A DNA stretch of 16,368 nucleotides, taken from NCBI GenBank assembly GCA_009920595.1, contig RFZR01000016.1, forward strand, positions 1-16,368, written 5' to 3'. This document shows, one piece after another, positions 7,927 through 15,049 of this stretch. How positions within the stretch are numbered: position 1 is the first letter of the stretch; each line of letters begins with the position of its first letter. The notes under the pieces are model-generated. The model was not told the origin of the DNA and did not search any database. It worked only from the letters and a program-made list of their open reading frames with translations. The position numbers were made by a program, and so were the translations under genes. The DNA comes from Alphaproteobacteria bacterium. GTDB taxonomy: Bacteria > Pseudomonadota > Alphaproteobacteria > Rhizobiales > Beijerinckiaceae.

Positions 7927-9300
7927 ATGACGTCTTCCCCTGTTCTTAAAAATGCTGCCGATGCCCTTGCCTATGTCCGCAAACGCGATGTGCCCTATGT
8001 CCGTTTGGGTGTTTTCGACATGGATGGCGTGTTTCGCGGCAAATATGTCAATCGCGACAAATTCGAGAGCGCCATTGAGAAGGGCTTGGGTTTTTGCGAC
8101 GTCATCGTGGGTTGGGATTCGAATGACCAGCTTTATGATAATGTGACGGTGACGGGTTGGCACACGGGTTATCCCGATGCCGAAGTGCGCATGGTGCCTG
8201 ATACGATGCGCCTTATTCCGTTTGAAGATGATCTCCCTCTGTTTCTCTGCGAGTTCACCGGCAAATGGGAAGATGTGTGTCCGCGTGGCACATTGCGTCG
8301 TGTGTTGAAACGAGCGGCTGATCACGGCTTCCGAGTCAATGCGGCGGCTGAGTTCGAGTTTTTCCTTTTTGAAGAGACGCCCCATTCGGTGCGTGAGAAA
8401 AACTATCGCAATCTCAAAAACATTACGCCGGGTTTCTTTGGCTACTCCATGCTGCGTTCGTCGGTTCATGCCGATTTCTATCGCGATCTTTTGGATCTCG
8501 GTCGCAAGATGAATTTTGAAATTGAAGGTCTTCACACAGAGACGGGTCCGGGTGTGCTCGAAGCGGCGATTAAAGTGGATGAAGCACTCCATGCTGCCGA
8601 TAAAGCAGCGCTCTTTAAAACCTATACGAAAGTTCTCGCGCAGAAGCGCGGTTGGATGGCCTCCTTCATGGCGAAGAGCTCGCATGACTGGCCGGGCCAA
8701 TCAGGCCATTTGCATTTATCGCTCGCCGATAAAAAAACCGGCCGCGGTCTTTTTTACGATGCAAAGAAAAAACATAAAATGTCTGACACGATGCGCTGGT
8801 TTGTTGGCGGCCAACAGGCTTTGATGCCTGAACTTCTTGCAATGGTGGCGCTGACAGTGAATTCTTACACGCGTCTCATTCCAGGCTTCTGGGCGCCGAC
8901 CGATTCAGCGTGGTCGGTTGATAATCGCACAACCGCATTGCGTGTCATTGAAGGATCTGAAAAATCGCAACGTGTTGAATATCGCGTCGCTGCGGCTGAT
9001 ATCAATCCTTATCTCGCGCTAGCCGCTGCTATCGGCTCAGGCCTTTGGGGCATTGAAAACAAAATCGAACCGGGTGATGCGCAAACCGGCAATGCCTATG
9101 AAGCCAAGCTTCCGAAAAACCGCGCACTTCCTCGCACTTTGTGGGAAGCGGCGCAGAGACTTAAAGGCTCGAAAGCGGCGCGCGATCTTTTCGGCGATGT
9201 CTTTGTTGACCATTTCGCAGCGACCCGTGAATGGGAAGAGCGCGAGTTCCGCCGCGCGATCACCGATTGGGAAATGCAACGCTATTTCGAGATCATTTGA
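7927..9300 (+). CDS. Glutamine-synthetase-like gamma-glutamylamine ligase
   Basis: An ATP-dependent ligase of 457 residues with the GS fold: a beta-grasp N-domain (about 1-105) and a catalytic C-domain. GS active-site positions retained are Glu142 and Glu144 (AAEFEFF), Glu205 and Glu212 (TETGPGVLEA), His263 (SGHLHLS), Arg316 (YTRLIPG), Arg334 and Arg339 (DNRTTALR), and RVEYR (349-353) followed by INPYL. Two ammonium-site elements appear changed. The flap PGYEAP, whose Glu is residue 327 of Salmonella GS, reads PGFWAP with Trp322. The N-domain DGSS loop corresponds to WDSND (63-67). The tyrosine of adenylylated GS is not evident. These changes fit ligases that join glutamate to an amine, such as gamma-glutamylethanolamide, -polyamine or -isopropylamide synthetases, rather than ammonia assimilation. 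GGAG lies 5 bases before the ATG. Aldehyde and alcohol dehydrogenases follow on the same strand. The exact amine is not determined. Confidence 0.86.
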   Translation: MTSSPVLKNAADALAYVRKRDVPYVRLGVFDMDGVFRGKYVNRDKFESAIEKGLGFCDVIVGWDSNDQLYDNVTVTGWHTGYPDAEVRMVPDTMRLIPFEDDLPLFLCEFTGKWEDVCPRGTLRRVLKRAADHGFRVNAAAEFEFFLFEETPHSVREKNYRNLKNITPGFFGYSMLRSSVHADFYRDLLDLGRKMNFEIEGLHTETGPGVLEAAIKVDEALHAADKAALFKTYTKVLAQKRGWMASFMAKSSHDWPGQSGHLHLSLADKKTGRGLFYDAKKKHKMSDTMRWFVGGQQALMPELLAMVALTVNSYTRLIPGFWAPTDSAWSVDNRTTALRVIEGSEKSQRVEYRVAAADINPYLALAAAIGSGLWGIENKIEPGDAQTGNAYEAKLPKNRALPRTLWEAAQRLKGSKAARDLFGDVFVDHFAATREWEEREFRRAITDWEMQRYFEII

Positions 9301-9317
9301 TTTGTCTTTTGATTTCG

Positions 9318-9361
9318 TGAAGCGCTCCCGTTGTTAAATTTTTTGCAATAGGGGCGCTTCA
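9318..9361. repeat. Inverted repeat between ligase and aldehyde dehydrogenase
   Basis: TGAAGCGCTCCC (9318-9329) can pair with GGGGCGCTTCA (9351-9361) with one bulged T, around an AT-rich 21-base loop. It lies in the 122-base gap between the two genes. There is no T-run after it, so it may be a weak terminator, an mRNA-stabilising stem, or an operator for a promoter before 9423. Confidence 0.4.
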
Positions 9362-9422
9362 TCGCGGTGCTTTCGCCCATGAGCCTTCTGACTTTCTAGA
9401 ATCATTCACCTCGAGTTTCACC

Positions 9423-10805
9423 ATGACCGACATTGTTTGTATTTCTCCCATTGATGGTCGCGAAGTGGCGCGTCGTCCGAGCGCCACTCCATCCGAAATT
9501 GATCGCGTTTTGAAAGAGGCACGCGCGGCGCAAAAAATTTGGCGCGATGTCCCGCTTGCTGAGCGAATGGCAAAACTGACGGCTTTTGTCGACTCAATGC
9601 TCACAATGTCTTCCGAGGCTGTGCCTGAACTCGCGATTCAAATGGGACGGCCGGTGAAATGGGGTGGTGAGTTTCGCGGTTTCGAAGAGCGCGCGCGTCA
9701 TATGATCAAGATCGCGCCTGAAAGTCTCGCGCCGCATCTTCCTCAGCCGAAAGAGGGCTTCACGCGCTTTATTGAAAAGACTCCGGTCGGCATCGTGTTT
9801 GTGATTGCGCCTTGGAACTATCCCTATCTCACAGCGGTGAATTCGATTGTGCCAGCACTCATCGCGGGCAACGCTGTCATTCTCAAACACGCGGCGCAGA
9901 CGCTTCTGATCGGTGAACGTTTTGCGAAAGCCATGGAAGCCGCGCATCTTCCAAAGGGCTTGTTTGCCAATCTTGTTTTAACGCATGAGGATACAGCTAA
10001 GATCTTGTCATCTCACGCGGTCGATCATTGCGTGTTCACCGGGTCTGTTGCTGGCGGTCGTGCGATTGAAAAGGCAGCCGCGGGCACATTTACAACCCTT
10101 GGCCTTGAGCTTGGTGGCAAAGATCCCGCTTATGTGAGAGCAGATGCGAATTTTGATCATGCGGTTGAAAATCTTGTTGATGGTGTGTTTTTCAACTCCG
10201 GCCAATCATGTTGCGGTATTGAACGTATCTATGTGCATGAAAGTCTTTATGATCGCTTCGTTGATGGTTTTGTCGCACTGACAAAAACCTATAAAATGGG
10301 TAACCCGCTCGATGAGAGCGTGACTCTCGGACCGCTCGCAACAGCAAAGGGCGCCGATCTTGTGCGTGCACAAATAAAAGAAGCGCTTTCGAAAGGTGTG
10401 AAAGCGCATATCGATGCGTCTCTTTTTCCGCTTGATAAAGGCACGGGCCCCTATCTGATGCCGCAAGTTTTGACAAATGTTGATCATTCAATGGCACTCA
10501 TGCGCGAAGAAAATTTTGGTCCCGTTGTCGGCATCATGAAAGTTAAAGACGATGCCGAAGCGCTAAAACTTATGAATGACAGCCCTTATGGTTTGACGGC
10601 TGCGATCTGGACGCAAGATGAGGCAGCAGCACAACGTCTTGGCCGCGATATTGAAACGGGCACTGTTTTCATGAACCGCTGTGATTATCTTGATCCTGCA
10701 CTCGCATGGACAGGCGTAAAAGACACAGGCCGTGGTGTTAGCCTCTCGGCAATCGGCTATGACACGCTCACGCGGGTGAAGAGTTATCACCTCCGCACAC
10801 TTTAA
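9423..10805 (+). CDS. NAD(P)-dependent aldehyde dehydrogenase
   Basis: A soluble aldehyde dehydrogenase of 460 residues (PF00171) that oxidises an aldehyde to the carboxylate. The active site is complete: Asn132 in the PWNYP motif, Lys155 in ILKHA for the cofactor, FTGS (205-208), general base Glu229 in LELGGKDP, catalytic Cys263 in GQSCC, and EENFGPVVG (362-370). It is short at the N-terminus, like succinate-semialdehyde or gamma-aminobutyraldehyde type enzymes. KHA replaces the more usual KPS, so cofactor preference is uncertain. The ribosome site before ATG 9423 is weak (GAG). The iron alcohol dehydrogenase begins 30 bases after its stop and is almost certainly co-transcribed. In the proposed pathway it would oxidise a gamma-glutamyl-aminoaldehyde made by that alcohol dehydrogenase. 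This substrate is inferred from context only; the sequence alone gives just the family. Confidence 0.92.
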   Translation: MTDIVCISPIDGREVARRPSATPSEIDRVLKEARAAQKIWRDVPLAERMAKLTAFVDSMLTMSSEAVPELAIQMGRPVKWGGEFRGFEERARHMIKIAPESLAPHLPQPKEGFTRFIEKTPVGIVFVIAPWNYPYLTAVNSIVPALIAGNAVILKHAAQTLLIGERFAKAMEAAHLPKGLFANLVLTHEDTAKILSSHAVDHCVFTGSVAGGRAIEKAAAGTFTTLGLELGGKDPAYVRADANFDHAVENLVDGVFFNSGQSCCGIERIYVHESLYDRFVDGFVALTKTYKMGNPLDESVTLGPLATAKGADLVRAQIKEALSKGVKAHIDASLFPLDKGTGPYLMPQVLTNVDHSMALMREENFGPVVGIMKVKDDAEALKLMNDSPYGLTAAIWTQDEAAAQRLGRDIETGTVFMNRCDYLDPALAWTGVKDTGRGVSLSAIGYDTLTRVKSYHLRTL

Positions 10806-10823
10806 AGTCTCTCAGTATTGAAT

Positions 10824-10827
10824 AAGG
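10824..10827 (+). promoter_or_regulatory. Ribosome binding site that fixes the alcohol dehydrogenase start
   Basis: AAGG lies 8 bases before ATG 10836. This favours that start over the in-frame TTG at 10818, which has no such motif. Confidence 0.6.
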
Positions 10828-10835
10828 CGAAACTC

Positions 10836-11999
10836 ATGACAAACTCACCCACCGCCAATTGGAATTATCCGACTGCCGTCAAATTTGGTGCCGGACGCAT
10901 CAAGGATTTGCCACAACTTTGCAAAGATAACGGCTTTAAAAACCCATTGCTTGTGACGGATCCTTTTCTTGCGACGCAGCCGATGGTTCATGATGCAGTG
11001 AACGCTTTGAAAGCAGCAGGTCTCGGTGTGGCTGTGTTTTCCGAGATCAAACCCAATCCGGTTGATTCAAATATTGAAGCGGGCTTGAAAGTTTACCGCG
11101 CTGGCAAACATGACAGCGTAATTGCCTTTGGAGGCGGCTCTGGTCTTGATGCCGGTAAAGTGATTGCGTTCATGGCCGGACAAACACGGCCAATGTGGGA
11201 TTTCGAAGACATCGGCGATTGGTGGACGCGCGCGGACCCAAAAGGCATTGCACCCGTGATTGCGGTTCCGACAACCGCAGGGACAGGGTCTGAAGTGGGT
11301 CGAGCGGGCGTCATCACGCAAGAATCAACGCATACGAAGAAGGTGATTTTTCATCCCGGCATGATGCCGAAGGTGACGATTTGCGATCCGGAACTCACTG
11401 TTGGCATGCCGCCGAAAATCACGGCAGGTACAGGCATGGATGCGCTTGCGCATTGTCTAGAAGCCTATTCATCGCCTTTTTATCATCCGATGGGTGAGGG
11501 CATCGCGGTTGAAGGCATTCGCCTTGTGAAAGAATCGCTGCCGCGTGCATATAAAGACGGTAAAGACATTGAAGCGCGGGCACATATGATGTCGGCGGCG
11601 GCTATGGGCGCAACAGCGTTTCAAAAAGGTCTTGGTGCTATTCATGCGCTCTCCCATCCGGTGGGTGCGCTGCATGATACGCATCACGGCATGACGAATG
11701 CGGTGTTTATGCCTTATGTGCTGCAATTCAATCGTAAAGCCATTGAAACGAAAATCAAAAGACTTGCGGCCTATATTGGATTGGCGCCCGACTTTGACGC
11801 GTTCTTAAAATGGATTCTTGATCTGCGTTCAGAACTTCATGTGCCGCATACGTTGAAAGACTTTGGCGTTGGTAAAGAGAATTTTGCTTTGATGGCAAAA
11901 ATGGCTCCCGATGATCCGACTGCCGGTGGCAATCCTGTGCCGCTGACTGAAAAAGATGCGCATGATCTTTTTGAGAAAGCCTATTCGGGTACGCTCTGA
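10836..11999 (+). CDS. Iron-containing alcohol dehydrogenase
   Basis: A group III, metal-dependent alcohol dehydrogenase (PF00465) of 387 residues that interconverts an alcohol and its aldehyde with NAD(P). The opening NWNYPTAVKFGAGRI and the GGGSGLDAGK dinucleotide loop are typical, followed by PTTAGTGSE. Predicted Fe ligands, by alignment with E. coli FucO, are Asp202 and His206 in GMDALAHCLEAY, His270 in IHALSH and His284 in THHG. All four are present, so the enzyme should be active. The start is the ATG at 10836. It sits 30 bases behind the aldehyde dehydrogenase in one operon, and a GS-like ligase precedes both. The ligase, aldehyde and alcohol dehydrogenase trio implies an alcohol group in the substrate, for example an amino alcohol. 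The gene converges on the GT39-type gene, with a tandem repeat between them. Confidence 0.93.
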   Translation: MTNSPTANWNYPTAVKFGAGRIKDLPQLCKDNGFKNPLLVTDPFLATQPMVHDAVNALKAAGLGVAVFSEIKPNPVDSNIEAGLKVYRAGKHDSVIAFGGGSGLDAGKVIAFMAGQTRPMWDFEDIGDWWTRADPKGIAPVIAVPTTAGTGSEVGRAGVITQESTHTKKVIFHPGMMPKVTICDPELTVGMPPKITAGTGMDALAHCLEAYSSPFYHPMGEGIAVEGIRLVKESLPRAYKDGKDIEARAHMMSAAAMGATAFQKGLGAIHALSHPVGALHDTHHGMTNAVFMPYVLQFNRKAIETKIKRLAAYIGLAPDFDAFLKWILDLRSELHVPHTLKDFGVGKENFALMAKMAPDDPTAGGNPVPLTEKDAHDLFEKAYSGTL

Positions 12000-12039
12000 T
12001 TATAATTGGCAAGAACTTGTTATAATTGACAAGAACTTG
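12000..12039. repeat. 20-bp tandem duplication at the convergent gene junction
   Basis: Two adjacent 20-base units beginning TTATAATTG (12000-12019 and 12020-12039) differ at one position, G12009 versus A12029. The TAA stop of the minus-strand glycosyltransferase is the start of the second unit, so its last codons lie in the repeat. The first unit directly follows the alcohol dehydrogenase stop. The sequence is AT-rich and forms no stem-loop terminator. Confidence 0.85.
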
Positions 12040-13597
12040 GATCACGCTTCCGATCATAAATTGGAGGCGTGATTTTCACATCAGTCAGTTGATAGATTGC
12101 AAAAGACTCGATCGAGACCGCTCCATATTTTCGTGAGACAGTCCCGATTTTTTCAACTTGACCGATGCAACGGCTAAGATTTTTCAAGGCTCCGTCCGCA
12201 GCGTGATCCCACATAATGAAAAGTGCCGGCTTGGCGGTCAGTATTGGATCTGGGGGCGGCATGAAGCCATAGCGAATTCGCTCATTGATTTGAATGACAT
12301 TCATTGTGCCATGAAGCGCAAAGCCTAATCCGCCCGTATGTTCATAGCTTGCCGTGGCAATCCAACTGAGTCCTTTTTCTTTTGCGATGTTTTCAAGCTC
12401 TTTACCCAATTCAACCCATCCGCGTGTGAGCATCGCTGGATTGCGATCAGGGGAAATGGGTAAGAAGGGATGAATGATTTCAAGAAAGACGAGAGCGAGA
12501 ATTGCATAACCGAGAGCAAAAGCAGATCGTTTCAAAAAGCGATTTTTTATTTTTTCAAGCGTGATCGCCGCAAGAATCGCAAATGCTGGCATAAGGGGTG
12601 CAGGCCAATTGGCATTCACACGATCATGTAAAGCATGGAGGAGAAGATAGACCGCAAATGGCAGCGAGGTGGCAATTACTAGTGTTGTTGATCCGCTTCG
12701 TGAAGGAATGAGACTCTGAAGATTGCGCGAAAAAGAATAAAGTGCGATTGCGCCAATAATGGGCGTCATCAAGAGCCATTGTGCACCAATCAAATCAAAC
12801 AAATAATGCGGTTCAAAACTCTCACCTTGTGTACGTGATAATTGCTTTGCGAAAGACACATAGTCATGCGCTGCATTCCAATAAAGCACGGGTGAGAAAA
12901 AGAGGATCGCAAGAAGTGCCCCAAGATAGGGAAGCGGATGCGAGAACCAATGTCTTTGGGTTTTGTCGATCAACATCCATAATGAAATACCGAGCCCGAG
13001 AAAGACGCCCGAATATTTTGAAAGAAGATCAAGCCCAATCAGCGCACCGATAAGGAGCCACCATTTTGCATTCTGCGAAGCGCGTAATTCCGCGAGTGCC
13101 CATAAAGTTAAGCCCCAGAAAAACACGCTCGGTACATCGGGTGTCATCACAATGCTGCCAACCGACGGCAGCAGCATGGCGTTAAAAACGAGAACGGAGA
13201 GCGTGGCGACCGGCCGGTCAAAAAGAAGAAACGTCGTTCGCCATAAAAGGAGCGAGCCGATCAGGGCGGACAGAGGCCCGAGAAGCCTGGTGCCAAGAGC
13301 TGTGTCACCGACAATGCCCTGTCCAAGCGCGACCCACCACGCCACCATGGGCGCGTGGTCGAAATAGCCCCATGCGGGAAAAAGTCCCCAAAGCCGGTAA
13401 TAGGCTTCATCGAATACCAGCCCTGTACCTGCCGCAATCGAGAGCCGAATAGCCGTAAGAGCTATTAAAAGAAGAAGAATGACCCCTGATGGGCGGATAT
13501 TTGAAGGAGTTGGGGCCATCTTTTGTGCTTCGGGGGGTGAATTCGAATCGCTCGCACCTTGGCACCCGCCTCCGCTGCCGTCCATCCGGTTCGGCAT
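12020..13597 (-). CDS. GT39/PMT-family membrane glycosyltransferase (ArnT-like)
   Basis: A polytopic inner-membrane GT-C glycosyltransferase of 525 residues. Relatives move a sugar from a polyprenyl phosphate carrier to lipid A, polysaccharide or protein on the outer face of the membrane. The first periplasmic loop has FDEAYYRLW with the catalytic-type Asp63 (DE pair) and then GYFDHAPMVAWW, which is characteristic of PF13231/ArnT-like proteins. It continues with many hydrophobic segments (LLGPLSALIGSLLLW, VATLSVLVF, LPYLGALLAILFF) and a soluble C-terminal domain from about 400. The first 26 residues are polar and Gly/Ser-rich. Met27 (13519) may be the true start, since helix 1 begins about 10 residues later, but neither start has a clear ribosome site. 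The acceptor and sugar cannot be told from the sequence. The stop lies within a tandem duplication, so the last residues may be recent. Confidence 0.86.
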   Translation of the reverse strand: MPNRMDGSGGGCQGASDSNSPPEAQKMAPTPSNIRPSGVILLLLIALTAIRLSIAAGTGLVFDEAYYRLWGLFPAWGYFDHAPMVAWWVALGQGIVGDTALGTRLLGPLSALIGSLLLWRTTFLLFDRPVATLSVLVFNAMLLPSVGSIVMTPDVPSVFFWGLTLWALAELRASQNAKWWLLIGALIGLDLLSKYSGVFLGLGISLWMLIDKTQRHWFSHPLPYLGALLAILFFSPVLYWNAAHDYVSFAKQLSRTQGESFEPHYLFDLIGAQWLLMTPIIGAIALYSFSRNLQSLIPSRSGSTTLVIATSLPFAVYLLLHALHDRVNANWPAPLMPAFAILAAITLEKIKNRFLKRSAFALGYAILALVFLEIIHPFLPISPDRNPAMLTRGWVELGKELENIAKEKGLSWIATASYEHTGGLGFALHGTMNVIQINERIRYGFMPPPDPILTAKPALFIMWDHAADGALKNLSRCIGQVEKIGTVSRKYGAVSIESFAIYQLTDVKITPPIYDRKRDPSSCQL

Positions 13598-13740
13598 TTT
13601 ACGGGGCGTGAAACTCTTGCCAGCCTAATTCTCCTATGAGACGATGGAAATTGAGGGGGATGGTGATTGCGTGCCCGTTAAGTTTTGGGGCCGGAAGCCG
13701 TTTTACTCTTGTCCTTGTTGTGTGTTTCTTGAGTAAGGCG

Positions 13741-13744
13741 GGAG
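13741..13744 (+). promoter_or_regulatory. Ribosome binding site for the small protein at 13753
   Basis: GGAG lies 8 bases before ATG 13753. It supports this start over the upstream in-frame ATG at 13636, which would add a hydrophobic leader. Confidence 0.55.
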
Positions 13745-13752
13745 CCGCCCCT

Positions 13753-14181
13753 ATGGCCGAACGTTCCAATTCCCGGGGGGTGCCGGCCATTATGGGTGCG
13801 GAGGAAAATCGCCCCGCGCCTTTCGAAACAATCACCAATGAAAATCATTATGATTATGATGGTGCGCAAGATGCTGAATTTGCACGCGAGCCACCAATTG
13901 AAATTGTCATCAATCCGAGTGAACTCAAAGAAAAAATTCTCGATTATCTCGGTGCGGTTCTTGCGCGCTGCTGGATTGATCGCTCGCTCCTCGGTGAAAT
14001 CGAACGTGACGCGCATCGTACATTGCGCCATCTCGGCATTCTGCTTCCGCCGGAAATTGAAATCAAAGTCGAACGTCCTGGTCGTGATCGTCCCCGCCTT
14101 GTGATTTTTGAATGGGATGAGAACCGCCGCTTTAAGCGTCGCGTTTGTTATCTTCAGCTTTTGATGATGGCGGGCAAATAG
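13753..14181 (+). CDS. Small unrecognised protein with an NHLP-like C-terminal half
   Basis: I do not recognise this 142-residue protein as a named family. The N-terminal half is polar and acidic, with an EENRPAPFETITNENHYDYD stretch, and is probably flexible. From about residue 57 a helical segment (ELKEKILDYLGAVLARCWID) is followed by a Leu-rich helix, then LGILLPPEIEIKVER and RPRLVIFEW. This order of a tryptophan-containing helix, a short helix ending in LGI, LPP, then two strands resembles the nitrile-hydratase alpha-like leader (NHLP) domain. No Gly-Gly cleavage site or modifying enzyme is seen nearby, so this is only a shape resemblance. The preferred start 13753 has GGAG at 8 bases. 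An ATG at 13636 would add a 39-residue leader with a hydrophobic core and AGA, like a signal peptide, but the codon use there looks less coding-like. It is followed by the TSUP gene after 90 bases and diverges from the glycosyltransferase. Confidence 0.6.
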   Translation: MAERSNSRGVPAIMGAEENRPAPFETITNENHYDYDGAQDAEFAREPPIEIVINPSELKEKILDYLGAVLARCWIDRSLLGEIERDAHRTLRHLGILLPPEIEIKVERPGRDRPRLVIFEWDENRRFKRRVCYLQLLMMAGK

Positions 14182-14271
14182 GCTTGTGGACTGACGGCTG
14201 AATGCGCTCTGGTCCTGTCTCTTGTGCACTGTCGAATTACGCTCACTGAAAGAAAATCAAAAAGGTGAGCG

Positions 14272-15033
14272 ATGATCTTCCCTGAATTTTTGTTGTCAGC
14301 TTCGCCCTTCGCGCTGGCTGTTATGATCATTGGACTCTTCATCGCGTCACTCGCGCGTGGCTATTCCGGCTTTGGGTTTTCCGCTGTTCTGGTTTCAAGT
14401 TGGTCGCTTGTCGATGTGCCTGCACGCGCAATCGGTATTGCACTGCTTCTCGAAGTGATTGCGAGTTGCGTGCAGGCCTTTTCGGTGTGGCGTGATATTC
14501 CCTGGCGTCGTGTTGTGTTTCTCCTTTTAGGCGCAGCGATTGGAACTGGACCGGGTGTTCTTTTGCTTTCAAATATCCCCGCCGATCAGCTGAAACTCGG
14601 ATTGTCGCTCTTTGTGTTAGTCGCTGCCTTTCTGCTCTTACGCGGATGGAAGCTTAGAAAAAAAGCCAATGACAAAGGCACGCTTGCGGTGGGCATCGCT
14701 TCTGGTGTTGCCAATGGTGCGGTGGGTATGGGCGGCTTGCCTGTTGCACTTTTTCTCACGGCCGATGGTGATACACCCGCTAAAATTCGTGCGGCGGTTA
14801 CGGCCTATTTCTTTCTGCTCGACATCATGGGTTTGGCCTTTCTCCTCAATGCTGGCCTTGTTGATGACGACACAGTTAAAACAGCCGCAATGGCTTTTCC
14901 TGTGCTGTTGATAGGAATGACCCTTGGCACTCGGCATTTTCTTGGGGCAACGGCTGAAGGTTTTCGCCGCATCACTTTGTTCATGTTGATCTTCATTGCG
15001 CTTGCCGGAATTATCCGTAGTCTGCTTTCCTGA
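14272..15033 (+). CDS. TSUP (TauE/SafE) family membrane transporter
   Basis: A polytopic inner-membrane protein of 253 residues in the sulfite exporter TauE/SafE superfamily (PF01925), with about 8 hydrophobic helices. The two repeated halves each have the family's glycine-rich turn: GYSGFGFSAVL near residue 30, and GVANGAVGMGGLPVALFLT near 142. Members export or import organosulfur compounds, sulfite or small carboxylates, and the substrate here is not determined. AAGG lies 6 bases before the ATG. The next gene, of the gamma-glutamyltransferase family, starts 16 bases after its stop, so the two form an operon. That pairing may point to export of a gamma-glutamyl or sulfur-containing product, but it could equally be incidental. 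Confidence 0.85.
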   Translation: MIFPEFLLSASPFALAVMIIGLFIASLARGYSGFGFSAVLVSSWSLVDVPARAIGIALLLEVIASCVQAFSVWRDIPWRRVVFLLLGAAIGTGPGVLLLSNIPADQLKLGLSLFVLVAAFLLLRGWKLRKKANDKGTLAVGIASGVANGAVGMGGLPVALFLTADGDTPAKIRAAVTAYFFLLDIMGLAFLLNAGLVDDDTVKTAAMAFPVLLIGMTLGTRHFLGATAEGFRRITLFMLIFIALAGIIRSLLS

Positions 15034-15049
15034 AAACGGAGACTTATTC

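Noticed and set aside
7888..8700. 270-codon open frame on the minus strand
   Set aside because: It lies antisense to the N-terminal half of the GS-like ligase, whose motifs are clear. The translated product has no recognisable domain.
7927..9300. Ligase as ordinary ammonia-assimilating glutamine synthetase
   Set aside because: The ammonium-site Glu is Trp, the N-domain acidic loop differs, and the gene is not with glnB or glnD. It sits with alcohol and aldehyde dehydrogenases.
12001..12031. TATAAT and TTGACA words suggesting a promoter
   Set aside because: They come from the AT-rich tandem repeat, are in the wrong order and spacing, and no plus-strand gene follows.
13636..13752. Upstream extension of the small protein giving a signal-peptide-like leader
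   Set aside because: There is a good ribosome site for ATG 13753, and codon use in the extension looks less coding-like. Not fully excluded.
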